This document shows, piece by piece, positions 22,555 to 32,263 of a stretch of 64,000 nucleotides of DNA. The stretch comes from Trichuris trichiura (lineage: Eukaryota > Nematoda > Enoplea > Trichinellida > Trichuridae), in the NCBI GenBank assembly GCA_037903355.1, contig JBAJFE010000042.1, positions 3,236,001 through 3,300,000 of the forward strand. Reading direction: 5' to 3'. Within the stretch, counting starts at the first letter, position 1; the number at the start of each line of letters is the position of its first letter. The notes beneath the pieces were generated by a model. It had not been told where the DNA came from, did no database searches, and saw only the letters and a list, made by a program, of their open reading frames with translations. The position numbers and the translations under genes are program-made.

Positions 22555-24701
22555 TTTCGCCGTTTGTAGTCGATTCGTTTTTTACTCAGCAGGTCAGTAT
22601 CTTTACTGAGTTTATGTTCGGCTGAGCGTGATGATGGAAGAGCGATAAGAAGCTTTTCCACTACAGTGAGGATGAAGTTGTGCTATTTTCTGGTGTCAAA
22701 ATGATTGGTAATATCCGCTCCTAAACTTCTGTTTCAGCTCTTCAATGTTTTGCAATTCTGCTAATTCTTGCTGTAGTTCCATTTCTGCTACTTCACATTG
22801 CGGAATGGGCTTACAACCCAGTTTGGAACTGGCATGGATAGAACGCCATTGAATCGTTTTGAGAAGTCTGCATGCAGCACTTTTAATTGATAGCAGTGCA
22901 CAGAAATGTCATCATCTGCGACTTCTACGTTTTTCTTGAGTGCAGCGAAGAGTGGGAATCGATAGAACTCGTCACATCCCAGCTTTCGTTTGAAAATAAT
23001 TAACTTTGAAACAAACGCAGATATAATGCCCTTTGTTGTCTTTTTCGTTGGGTATGCGATGTCGTTTTTGAATTTCTTCAGCATGTCTTGCAGTGTAGCA
23101 TTATCATCCACTAAAAGTTCCTAAACTGTATCAAAAAGGCTGTAAACACGGCTTGAGCAAACGCTTCTCAATAACCAGGTCTCTATCATTCGCTTGACGC
23201 AAATGGCTGAATAATCTCTCATTCAGTGGTTTTCTCTTGATTTTGTTCACCGCTGCATTGACAAACTGCGACCAGCAACTCAAACAGCCACCAAGTGTTT
23301 AGCAACCAAGTGCTGTCGATAAATTATGCGGTGAACAACTAACATACAGAATCACCTCCTTCAAGTGCACAATAAATCCACAGTAGCTTCCTATCATACA
23401 TGATGCTCCGTCAGTTGTTACAGTGGTCATGTTCGTAAGAGGGGTATTCTTTCCTTGAAAAATGTTTGTATGGTGCGTACTATTACTCTCATTTAATGTC
23501 CGTTACAAGTTCTTTGCCATATGGTGGTTCCCTCTGAAATGCTCTTTTACGAAGCTAACGCATGGTAGCAGTAACATCTCACTGCCAGGCAAAGTGTATT
23601 TAAGTGCAAATAGACAAAATAATCCTCAAAAATTGCATACGGTTTCTCCTGCGTCACTGTTCATTCCGTCGAATGAATTCTGCACTGTATTATTGTTCAG
23701 GGAATCTTTCCGTTTGTTTCAGTGGATGATACGTGCAAGAACGTACGCAAAACTTCACTTGTAGCAGGAAGCAATAGCTCTTGTCCGATGCTATGCAGCT
23801 TTCAGATTTTGCGATTAGTAACAGAATGCTGTAGAAGCAAGCAGTCTATCATTTTTTCTGTGCTAAGAAGAAGAACACAACATATTTCACAAGGTTGGCT
23901 TTCTGTGGAATTATCCCAAGGTGACTGAAAATAAACTATGCCCTTGAACGCATAGCTTTCTTTACAGGACTATAAGCTTTCATGCAGTGTACAATTTATT
24001 TTCAGAGAGGATTCCATTAGCATCTTATCAAAAATTAGCGCTTTTTTGATTACTTTTGCAGTTCAGCCGCTAATGATGAGTAGTGTATCACCTGAAAGCT
24101 CTTGTTTTCAAAAAACTTTCGAATGTGGTCTTCTCCGTAAATAAATCTTTGGGAGAACACTTGCGCTAAGAACGAAGGCTTCAATTCACTGATCTGTTTT
24201 GTAAGCGAGTGCACGATAAAGGAAAGAGTCAGGTTGGGAAAAACAATGCCTCCTTATATAAGGCACTATAATCCCATTAGCAGGGTCACTGAGTACACTT
24301 TGGCGCGACCTTGTCATCGGTGCGCACTTGAGGGACCACATGCCGTGGTCAGTCTCGCCCCAGACGCTGGTCATTGCACCCATTAAGGTGCGACCGCGGT
24401 TGGGCCAAACAAGTGAGAGACTATTCAGAGTGGTGTTCATGCTGAGCGTCCTCGCTCTGTGCCCTGCGGTACTCATCCCCTTGCTGGCACTGCCACAAAA
24501 TCTTATAAGCATATCGTTGTTAGACTTGTCGGTATGCGCTCTTTTCATGTGTTCTTGTAATCTCAGTGGCTTTAGTGATTTGCTTGAGAACACTTTCTCG
24601 CAGATCAAACATACAGGTGAATGTTTAATAGCCAATGGAAAAATAAATCCATATTTCAACTATTCCAAATTGTACTTACTGCATCTTTTCGTTTCTGCCA
24701 T
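22555..24701 (-). pseudogene. ZBED/SCAND3-type hAT transposase, decayed
   Basis: From the minus-strand ATG at 24701: MAETKRCSKYNLE, an in-frame stop, then a BED-type zinc finger (CLICEKVFSSKSLKPLRLQE ending in HMKRAH). It is interrupted by the LTR-like repeat at 24150-24497. It resumes with LLLPATSEVLRTF near 23800, VTTDGASCMIGSYCGFI (catalytic-core TDGA.SM.G motif) near 23400, AAVNKIKRKPLNERLFSHL near 23230, and the 107-codon frame at 22788-23111. The end is LIALPSSRSAEHKLSKDTDL followed by LSKKR, matching the hAT dimerisation motif. Many stops and frameshifts make it inactive. The same domain order is seen at 54785-56884. Confidence 0.85.
24150..24497 (-). mobile_element. LTR-like repeat, copy 2 (348 bp)
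   Basis: This is the reverse-orientation counterpart of 8779-9130, flanked by a perfect 7-base duplication AAATCTT (24143-24149 and 24498-24504). On its own strand it starts TGTGGCAG and ends GTTCTCCCA, with TATATAAGG upstream of the last 115 bases or so. It sits just downstream of the BED-finger coding region of the hAT transposase. A solo LTR is the best reading, but a 7-bp duplication is unusual for that. Confidence 0.75.
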
Positions 24702-25319
24702 AGTGGTAAAGGTTAAACACTAGTCGCTGTTCATTTAGAGATGCCCAGTTGCGTAAAACTGAGTAGGGTGGGATGAAAAAGCAGCAATCCCTATGCATTC
24801 AGAATCTCGGAGAGAGTAAGCTGATTATTGCACGCATAATGAGCACCTATACAGGACAGTATAGTAAATCTGAAAATAAAACAATCGCCTTCTGTAACGC
24901 CTTTTGCTTTCATACAACTCTTCATTCTGTTTTTAAATAATAAATAAGTAAAATATTAATAGCAATAATTAAAAATAAGAAGCTACGCATATCGTTAAAG
25001 TAAGTCGCATGTCTTTAATCTCAACAACTTTAATTAATCGTTCAATATCAGTGCTCAGTCGGTAGTAGTAACCCTAAAAGTTACTTACGAAGTGCGAGCG
25101 TAAAGTCCAATGTAGGCGGTACAAAACCATACGTCTGATATAACGTTGTGTATAAATTATATACTTGAGAAACAAACTGGAATTTTACATACTGAAGTTC
25201 GCTAACGGAGTAGTTAATCAACGATCAGTCATTTAGCGGATGAAGTGTCATAATCCATGAAAAGTTCGCTCCCGCCCATTTCCGGAAGGTTTACGCAAAA
25301 TCTTACTGAAAGCAAACTA
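24702..25319. other. unassigned AT-rich stretch
   Basis: No gene or repeat recognised. The AT content is locally high around 24930-25000. Confidence 0.4.
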
Positions 25320-25507
25320 CAGTAAAACCCCCTGTAAGTTGACCACCCAACGGGCTGGAGAAAACTGGTCGACATAGGAGGTGGCCAATATACAGGAAGT
25401 GGGTATAAGTCGCTCAGCTAACGTGCGGACTAATCAACTGGCCAAAGTTCGGTCAAATTAGGGAGGTGGTCACTATATAAGAGTGGTTAACTTCAGGGGT
25501 TTTACTG
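25320..25507. mobile_element. Tigger-type MITE (188 bp)
   Basis: The ends are CAGTAAAACCCCCTGTAAGT and, reversed, CAGTAAAACCCCTGAAGTTA. They are flanked by TA at 25318-25319 and 25508-25509. Subterminal GTTGACCACC / GGTGGTCA blocks resemble those of the MITE at 60964-61199. No coding capacity. Confidence 0.92.
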
Positions 25508-26099
25508 TAGTCGTTATTTAGAAAGTTGCACCTATCTGCGGACCTTTCAAAGCTCGTTGCGTTTCATCAACAGCACGAAATGACGAGGCTGTAGTGAGAT
25601 CGACAGTAACCTATCAGTTATGTCAGTGTTTCTCATAGCGGGGCGATACGCCCCCTCCCAGGGTACGCCGCTAGATTCCAGGGGGACAGTGGACGTCAAA
25701 GGGGCAGTTGGGGGCGGTGGACGCAAAAGTGGATAGTTGGGGAGCAGTAAGGAGCTGATGGGATGGCGAGGAATCAGCAGGCACTGAAGGACTGGGAGTT
25801 CAGTACCACCTCTCCCCTAACCGTGCGTCCTGCACCCGTAGACGCCGCAACTAAGCTGAATTCAGCTCTGTATCGTTCAAACACAATTGCTATTAGTCTG
25901 CCTGCTGAACCGGGACGCTCGGTCACTTGTGGAGCAAAATTGGTAACAGCGATGGTACACGATGCGCTTTTTGAGTTGCTCCTTTCACTGGGAGCAGATG
26001 GCTTTCTGGCTTTCCACTAAGAGCAGATGTCTTTCTGGGACTCCTTTTCTGGCAAAAGCTAGTCGCTCTTCATTCCTGCTGTATAAATAGCTGCGCTCT

Positions 26100-26800
26100 T
26101 TCCCAGCGCTTCCGAAAATGGCACAAGGCTATGGCCAATTCTGGCAACGAAAGCAGATCCTGTCTTTGTATCCTTGTCTATGGTCTGTCATAAGAAGGCT
26201 GCTAATCTCGGGTCTTGACAACATTCTTCCCCCAACAGCTGTGACGGCAACTTCAAAGTAGGTCAAGTGGGGATTAGGGGAGATTGTGCACAATGCCCAT
26301 GCCTGCATGTAACCAGTTCACCCGAGCGTCGTACCGTAGGTCTGCCGGCCATCGTGCCCTGCCCTAGCCTAAGCCTAAGCCTAAACATAAGGTGTGCGTT
26401 AGTCAGGTCAGCGAAATTCTAGGCCAAGGGGTCAGACATAACGCAGAATGAGTTGTGCGCCGTTTATTAAGACGCAACGCGAATCGGTCCGTTGAGCTTC
26501 GATGTTCCTTCGTTGACCAATCTTCTCCTCGTGCCAAACACTCGGCATGTGTTCAGTTGCCAGCAATAAGACGTCCCTCCAGTTGTTCCTCTAATAACAC
26601 TTCATTGCGCAGTATCGTCGCGCATTACCCGTTGATATTACCGCCACTACTCCCGGGGTAAGAATGTTGTCAAGATTTCTAATCTCCTTCGTTTCGTCAT
26701 CGTCAGTCGAGGATATCTTTAGCATCGTTCCCGATCTCATATCAAAAAAGCGCAACCGCTTACAAATAGTCAATTGAGGGGATCTTAGGTTTTGCGTGAC
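26100..26800 (+). pseudogene. hAT C-terminal fragment split by a Merlin MITE
   Basis: Before the MITE the plus strand reads GQFWQRKQ... and LYPCLWSVIRRLLIS. After it, the frame resumes with SSSVEDIFSIVPDLISKKRN and RLQIVN, a stop, then GDLRF. This is the same region as the dimerisation fragment at 9789-10061. Removing the MITE with one copy of CTAATCTC rejoins the frame. No catalytic domain is present. Confidence 0.7.
26210..26678. mobile_element. Merlin MITE (469 bp)
   Basis: The ends GGGTCTTGACAAC and, reversed, AAATCTTGACAAC are flanked by a perfect 8-bp duplication CTAATCTC (26202-26209 and 26679-26686). Just inside the left end is GGCAACTTCAAAGTAGGTCA then AGTGGGGATTAG, which is shared with the Merlins at 12078 and 30158. 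The interior contains three GCCTAA units and a CATAACGCAGAATGAG block also found in the larger Merlins. No transposase remains. Confidence 0.92.
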
Positions 26801-27234
26801 GACAATGGAAAGCGATAGAAGACTTAGTTCTTTTGCATGTGCATGAATTATTCTCTGTAACGCTGCTTTTGACTGACGTAAAGTAGTAAAGTAAAGCGGA
26901 CTGGTACAGCGCTGTCATGAACATGCGACTAATGAAACTGAAAATGGCGTGAAAGTGTCGGCGAATACCAAGCTGACATGAAAGTCGCTGAAAAAATATT
27001 CCTCTTCGCCCTTGCATCTTTTTCTCCCATTCATCGCGAGAGCCGGTAGAACGGTTATGCGCAGGGGGCGGTGGCGAGTTCAGAGCCTGAACAGGGGAAC
27101 TGTGGTGAGTTCAGCCGTGAGAAACACTGAGCTACGCGGTTTCCTGAAAGTTAAAAAGCGTGGACTTGTTAAGAATTACGACTATTCCTTCAGATATGAT
27201 TGCATTGCTAATTGACTACTTGATTTAAACCAGT

Positions 27235-27548
27235 TGTTGCCAGGAGAAATTTGATGAAGTGCGCTGGTTCAGGAATCTTGGCAACAAAGGATGTACGGCG
27301 CGCATACAGTGGCGCCGAGCGTCGACGAGTAGATACTGATTTTACTTAGCAATCAAATGAGCACGAGCGAAAGACAAAACCGATCGATCTCGACCAGAGC
27401 AAACGACCGAAAGAGAAAGAATGAGTGTCCACTCGGGCGATGCAGAGTGCTACCTCGCCAGAGGGCACGAATCAGTAAGTTGGCTACCTGCCAACCGGTC
27501 GGGAGCCCCCTGCGTGAGCGCGTCGTCGTCAGTGCCTAATTGGCAATA
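27235..27548 (-). repeat. BEL/Pao 3' LTR
   Basis: 314 bp, the same length as its partner at 35199-35512. It ends TTGGCAATA where the partner has TTGGCAACA. The end of the integrase frame runs a few codons into it. Confidence 0.95.
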
Positions 27549-29719
27549 TCGCCGGCCCTGTGGACTGAGGGGCTGTCCACGTCGTTATCTGCCGATTCCA
27601 GAAGGCACAATTTCGTCGCTGGCCGATGGATGGTTGTACCGTTCGCCTGCACCAGCGCTGAGCGAACGATGCCATCATCGCCCGGGAACACATGTATTAC
27701 TCGGCCAAGCGACCATTTTCCTCGGGGCATATCCGACTCAATCACGATGACTACGTCGTCATTTCGGAGGTTACTTCCCTGAGTGAACCATTTTCTGCGA
27801 CCCATTAGTGTCGGCAAATAGTCTTTAATCCAACGTTTCCAAAACTGGTTAGCTAAGAACTCTGAGTATCGCCAGCGTTTCTTCAGGTTTATACCTTCAG
27901 TAGAAATGACGTCCGGCGCCAGGTCGGGTACGGATCTTCCCATCAAAAGATGGTTCGGGGTTAGCGGCTGAGGGTCATCAGCCCCGGAAGACAGATAGGT
28001 TAATGGCCGTCCATTGACAATACACTCGACATGTACTAGCGCGGTCACAAGAATTTCGTCAGTCAGGGTGCGCCCTTGCAACCCCACGGTTAAAGCGCGT
28101 TTTACCGACTTTGTCAACGCATCCCAGGCTCCGCCCATGTGAGGTGCACTGGGTGGGATAAAGTTCCATGCAGCTCTCCTGACGGACAGATTTTCGGTGA
28201 TTTTCACTTGGTCAAGGCGCTGCAGGCATTTCAGTAGTTCTCGATTAGCGCCAACAAAATTCTTTCCATTATCGCTCCAGTAAGCGGCAGGGGTTCCACG
28301 ACGATGCTCAAAACGGAGCATAGCGGCAAGAAACGATTCAGTGTCCAGCGAGGACGTCATCTCCAAATGAATCGCTTGCGATGGGAGACAAGTAAACATG
28401 CACGCCCAACGTTTTATTCGTCTGCGGAAGAGGAGTACTTCGAATGGACCGAAATAATCCACGCCGCAGTTAGTGAAAACCGGAAGCCCTGGCGTTATGC
28501 GTGCTGTGGGCAGACCAGCCATGAAGGGGACGCCTGGTCGAGCAGACGCCCTTTTGCAAAATCCGCACCGACGAATGACGGCACGAATGACACGCCTTCC
28601 GTTGGGTAACCAAAAGCGCTTCCTCAATTCGTGCAGGGTCCGCTCATTTGAGGAGTGCGCAATCTTCCTATGGACCTCCAGGGCAATCAGTTCCGCAAGG
28701 CGATCTTTTGGTGGAATTATGATAGGATGCCGCGCATCCAGTGGAACACTGGCCTTTTTCAGCCTGCCGCCGACTCGCAGTAATCCCTTTTCGTCAACGA
28801 AAGGCGTTAGCGTAACCAAACGCGATCGTTTGCCTAGCTCTCGTTTCTCGAGCAAGGCAGATTTTTCTGACTCAAAGGCGCGGGTTTGTGCTAGCCGAAC
28901 GTGGAGGAAAAAGGCTTCACTGAGTTCGCTAACGGACAGCGGACCGATGAACCGGTGCCCATCTTTGAGCTTTCGAGCGTTGGAGATGAAACGCATTGCG
29001 TACGCCGTTACGCGAACCAGTCTTTCGAGCTGAGAGACTTTAGCGACCAGTTCGTCAACGCGGTTTGTCGTAACTTGGGCGGTGCCTATCCATGTTTCAT
29101 ACTTGATCTCTTCGTCATCTTTTGGCGAAACGTCTTCGTTCGCGAAACCAGGCTCGTTCGGCCAAGAGCTGCGGTCACGCCAGAGAAACTCAGGGCCGCG
29201 GAGGAACCGATGGTTTGGATGCAGCTCGGATGCGAACAGACCACGGCTGCAGTCGTCTGCTGGATTTTCAGTGTTGCGGACATAATGCCATTGTTCTGGG
29301 ACACTGGATTCAAGAATTTCCCCAATCCGGTTTCGGACATAAGTATGGAAACGGCAGGAGGTAGACCGGATCCACCGCAATACTGTGGTGGAGTCCACAT
29401 GAAACATGACCCTGTCGAAGTTCAACCCTAGGCAGTTCTTGATCATGTTCATCAACCGGGTGGCCATGACAGCAGCATTGAGCTCCATCCGCGGTATTGT
29501 AGTCGGCTTGATTGGCCCAACACGCGATTTAGCCATGACGAAACTAACGACGATGTCATTACCCACTTCTACCCGCAAATAGGCGACTGTGCCGTAGCCG
29601 GCTTCCGACGCATCGGCAAAAACGTGCAGCGCAGTCGAGAAGGCGGGAGCGTCGGTATTAGGCACCGAGAGACGATCACGGGAGAGGATTCGAGACAGCG
29701 TGCTAACCATGCGTTCCAT
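27536..29719 (-). CDS. pol: BEL/Pao RNase H and integrase region
   Basis: A 727-codon open frame. It opens in the RNase-H-like part (HVFADASEAGYGTVAYLR, then KSRVGPIKPTTIPRMELNAA and FHVDSTTVLRWI). Next is a zinc-binding HHCC-type region (HRKIAHSSNERTLHELRKRF followed by CGFCKR), then the integrase core with GVDYFGPF and YWSDNGKNF supplying the two Asp residues. The third catalytic residue would be Glu in the usual GG.WE motif, but here it reads GGAWDAL, that is Asp. The C-terminal part (LTPNHLLMGR to VIHVFPGDDG) is the DUF5641-type tail. Length and integrity are near complete. It must join the upstream RT frame by a frameshift near 29620-29640. Confidence 0.9.
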   Translation of the reverse strand: MERMVSTLSRILSRDRLSVPNTDAPAFSTALHVFADASEAGYGTVAYLRVEVGNDIVVSFVMAKSRVGPIKPTTIPRMELNAAVMATRLMNMIKNCLGLNFDRVMFHVDSTTVLRWIRSTSCRFHTYVRNRIGEILESSVPEQWHYVRNTENPADDCSRGLFASELHPNHRFLRGPEFLWRDRSSWPNEPGFANEDVSPKDDEEIKYETWIGTAQVTTNRVDELVAKVSQLERLVRVTAYAMRFISNARKLKDGHRFIGPLSVSELSEAFFLHVRLAQTRAFESEKSALLEKRELGKRSRLVTLTPFVDEKGLLRVGGRLKKASVPLDARHPIIIPPKDRLAELIALEVHRKIAHSSNERTLHELRKRFWLPNGRRVIRAVIRRCGFCKRASARPGVPFMAGLPTARITPGLPVFTNCGVDYFGPFEVLLFRRRIKRWACMFTCLPSQAIHLEMTSSLDTESFLAAMLRFEHRRGTPAAYWSDNGKNFVGANRELLKCLQRLDQVKITENLSVRRAAWNFIPPSAPHMGGAWDALTKSVKRALTVGLQGRTLTDEILVTALVHVECIVNGRPLTYLSSGADDPQPLTPNHLLMGRSVPDLAPDVISTEGINLKKRWRYSEFLANQFWKRWIKDYLPTLMGRRKWFTQGSNLRNDDVVIVIESDMPRGKWSLGRVIHVFPGDDGIVRSALVQANGTTIHRPATKLCLLESADNDVDSPSVHRAGDIAN

Positions 29720-30149
29720 TCTTCTTGGATGTCTATCGGAAGGGGTTCATCCCAGTCAAGTTTTAGCCTCCATGTAGCCTGCACGATAAGTTTCGCGCGC
29801 AGCGTAACGGGTTCAAGAAAGCCAAGCGGGTCGAATATCTTGGGAACACTGCGCAACACCTCGCGCTTGGTTCGGTTACCGAATCTGACATTGAAGCAGA
29901 GTATAAAGGCGTCCTTTTGGGTGTCCCAAGTCAGACCTAGCGTTCGTTCTACCGGGATGGAATCCAGATCCATGTTAACTGACGACAGAGACTCTTCACT
30001 GACGGCACGAAGGGCGTAGGGACGGGAAGATGCCCACTGCGCGAGTTTAAACCCGGCTCGATCCAGAACTCTGGTCACCACACCAACCGTTGGGCAGCCT
30101 TTGCTTCGGATCGGAAGGAAGCTAACCAGTTATCCACGTAGAAGTGGTT
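29569..30149 (-). pseudogene. pol: BEL/Pao RT, part downstream of the Merlin
   Basis: It begins beside the target duplication with VVNHFYVDNWLASF, the reverse transcriptase active-site box in the YVDN form seen in many BEL/Pao elements. It then crosses a frame break and continues through RAGFKLAQWASSRPYALRAV, TLGLTWDTQKDAF and FDPLGFLEPVTLRAKLIVQA. It overlaps the integrase frame in another phase, which marks a frameshift around 29620-29640. In the original element this joined directly to the end of the frame at 32264-34094. Confidence 0.88.
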
Positions 30150-30157
30150 GACTACTT

Positions 30158-32255
30158 GGGTCTCGTCCGAAATCAGCCCTCCGTCGGCAGTGGCGGCAAC
30201 ATCAAAGGAGGTCAAGTGGGGATTAGTGAGGCTTAATCGGCTTAGCACACTGAGCGGCTAAGCACGCGCAAATGGTCTGGCACACTAACGCTGATGAATT
30301 TATGCAGTGTACGCATGATTGCAGTAACGTTTCTGAAGAAAAGTATGACAACTTTACCGTACGGGTAGGTGAAAACTGTCTCAGTAACGCGCGCAGTACA
30401 CGCTAACGTACAGCAAGGGTACATACCGTCTAGTGTTGCGCCTTCACCGAGGAAAACGCTGAAGAAGCTGGGGACACTTCAGTCAGGCGTGTGCCCTGGC
30501 ACGGGCGGTGCGTTCACCGGGGGCTCTTGTTCGACCTGTGCATTCAGACGCGCATAGAGAACAGAAACGTTAAAGAAGCAATTTACCATCCGCTTTGGCA
30601 AGGCCGCTTGCGCTGGCGTCGCGTCCGCTCAGGGCGGGTGCAACATGCGGATGTCGGCGAGGATGGCCTCGAAAGCATCGGAGGGTCCCAAACGTTTTCT
30701 CCACATGAACTCGCTCAGTACGACAAGACGACGCTCCGATGCGTTCCGCACCGCCGCTTGTTGCCGCGCTTCAACTGGGCCCACATGGACTCTACGGTCT
30801 GCGTGTGGGCGCCCGTGTCTCGGTCGACGAAGTTCGCTGAGTGATTCACTCGCGAATGGTCGTACCCTTCACGGCCGAGACGGCGGTAGGCACGCCACTC
30901 ATCAGTCATCACTGCAGACTGCGGCCTCACATGAGACCGTACAACGGGTAGGAGGGTGTTCGCCGAACGGTCCTTCACGGGTTCGACGTGAACTTCGCCG
31001 TTTTCCCGACATACACCGCCGAAGAGCCACAGCGGCGAGTACATCTTCCCTCGGTTGTACTTTCTCCGGGAAAAGAGGGACTCGTCCAGTTCCACCGTCA
31101 TACCTGGTCCTCTCAGTTGCACCGGTCTTTTGGCCAACGCGTCTGCAGTAACTTGCCGCAGGTGACCGTTCCACAGCACTCCGGTGCCGTGGCTGAGTCC
31201 TAAAGCACACATACTGCCTACAACAACAACAGAAGGCATGCGAATCCGCACCCAGCTCGTGTAAACAGAATTTGGTCGTGGTGTACTCACGACTCCAGTT
31301 GAAAATGATCTCGACGGCCTTCTGCGGCTTTACCTTGTTCCGTGGGACTACAATGGACACACTGCAGTGCATAGCGCTCGTAACGGCTTCAGCGCATAGT
31401 GCCCTTACCGTCGAACCACGTCCCTGTTCGTACAGCCACTTCCTTCCTGCAGGAACGTTTAAAACACCTCCAGGCCATGCCACCGCGTGTCAGACGCATC
31501 GCCTCTCCGCAAACGGGGCACAGCCTTTCGCTGTGCAGCAGCCCTTTTTCGCGAAGGAAATTAGCCGCCGTTTCTTCATCCCGCACCGTTTGGTGCAGCC
31601 AGGCGGTGTTTGTTCGGTTGCTTTTCCGGTCAGGTTCACTTCGACTTGCGCAAGGTGTGTTCATACTTTGCAATGAGGTTCGCACATTTTGCCACGACAC
31701 AGTGCCAGCCGGAGCGTTGACCTTCATTGTTTTCGATGAATAACTAACGGAACCCTGGGATACATCTCTGCAGTCACATTGTACTCCCTGTGCCAGCAAT
31801 GCATGTGCAGCGGTTTAATCCTTCACCTTCACTGTTTCGCAAGGGTCAGTAACCGAATCGGTGACACTTGCAACCATTACTCAATTGCACAGCTACACAA
31901 TTCATGCACAGGTAATTCGCGGGTCAATAACACCCTCTCTGCGTGTGCCGCTGCCGCTCCATTGTGTTACCCAATCTAGGAATGCGCGCGCAGCTGTTTC
32001 ATCCCTCACCAGCACTATTTCGCAAGGGTAAGCAGCTGCATAAGTGACATGGATACGCAATCCGCAGGTCAGTGACCGGTTAAACAGCAGGTAGCACTAA
32101 CCGTCCTTTGTCTCTTCGTTCAACTTGCGCGGCACGTGTTCTTCAACCCACAGTATACCGTCACACCCGTTGCGCGGCTTATCCGCATTATCGCAGCGTA
32201 TTACCGTGTGAAGTTGCCGCTTCTGCCGACGGAGGGCTGATTTCGGACGAGATCC
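30158..32255 (-). mobile_element. Merlin element inserted in BEL/Pao RT (2,098 bp)
   Basis: The inverted ends are GGGTCTCGTCCGAAATCAGC and, reversed, GGATCTCGTCCGAAATCAGC, with similarity over about 43 bp. They are flanked by a perfect 8-bp duplication GACTACTT (30150-30157 and 32256-32263). Without the element and one duplication copy the BEL/Pao frame reads MSQVVNHFYVDNW. It carries its own broken transposase on the minus strand. It is more complete than the copy in the 12-17 kb composite. Confidence 0.95.
30620..31660 (-). pseudogene. Merlin (IS1595/ISXO2-like) transposase
   Basis: The N-terminal zinc ribbon is RLCPVCGEAMRLTRGGMAWR with CFKRSCRKE (31389-31660). After a frameshift comes AVEIIFNWSREYTTTKFCLH. 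After another, HLRQVTADALA leads into the catalytic domain: VELDESLFSRRKYNRGK (first Asp), VMTDEWRAYRRL (second Asp) and VNHSANFVDRDTGAHTQTVE followed by SMWAQLKR (Glu). All three acidic residues are present. A stop just after RSVVLSY and the frameshifts interrupt the protein. The family performs cut-and-paste DNA transposition. Confidence 0.9.
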
Positions 32256-32263
32256 GACTACTT

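Larger units (their letters stand above)
25624..27129 (+). mobile_element. hAT non-autonomous derivative, 1.5 kb with nested MITE
   Basis: It starts CAGTGTTTCTCATAG and ends TGAGAAACACTG. The flanks AGTTATGT and AGCTACGC differ only by three T/C changes, consistent with an old 8-bp duplication. The left third matches 1-607 in reverse complement. It keeps a broken C-terminal transposase segment and hosts the Merlin MITE at 26210-26678. Confidence 0.8.
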
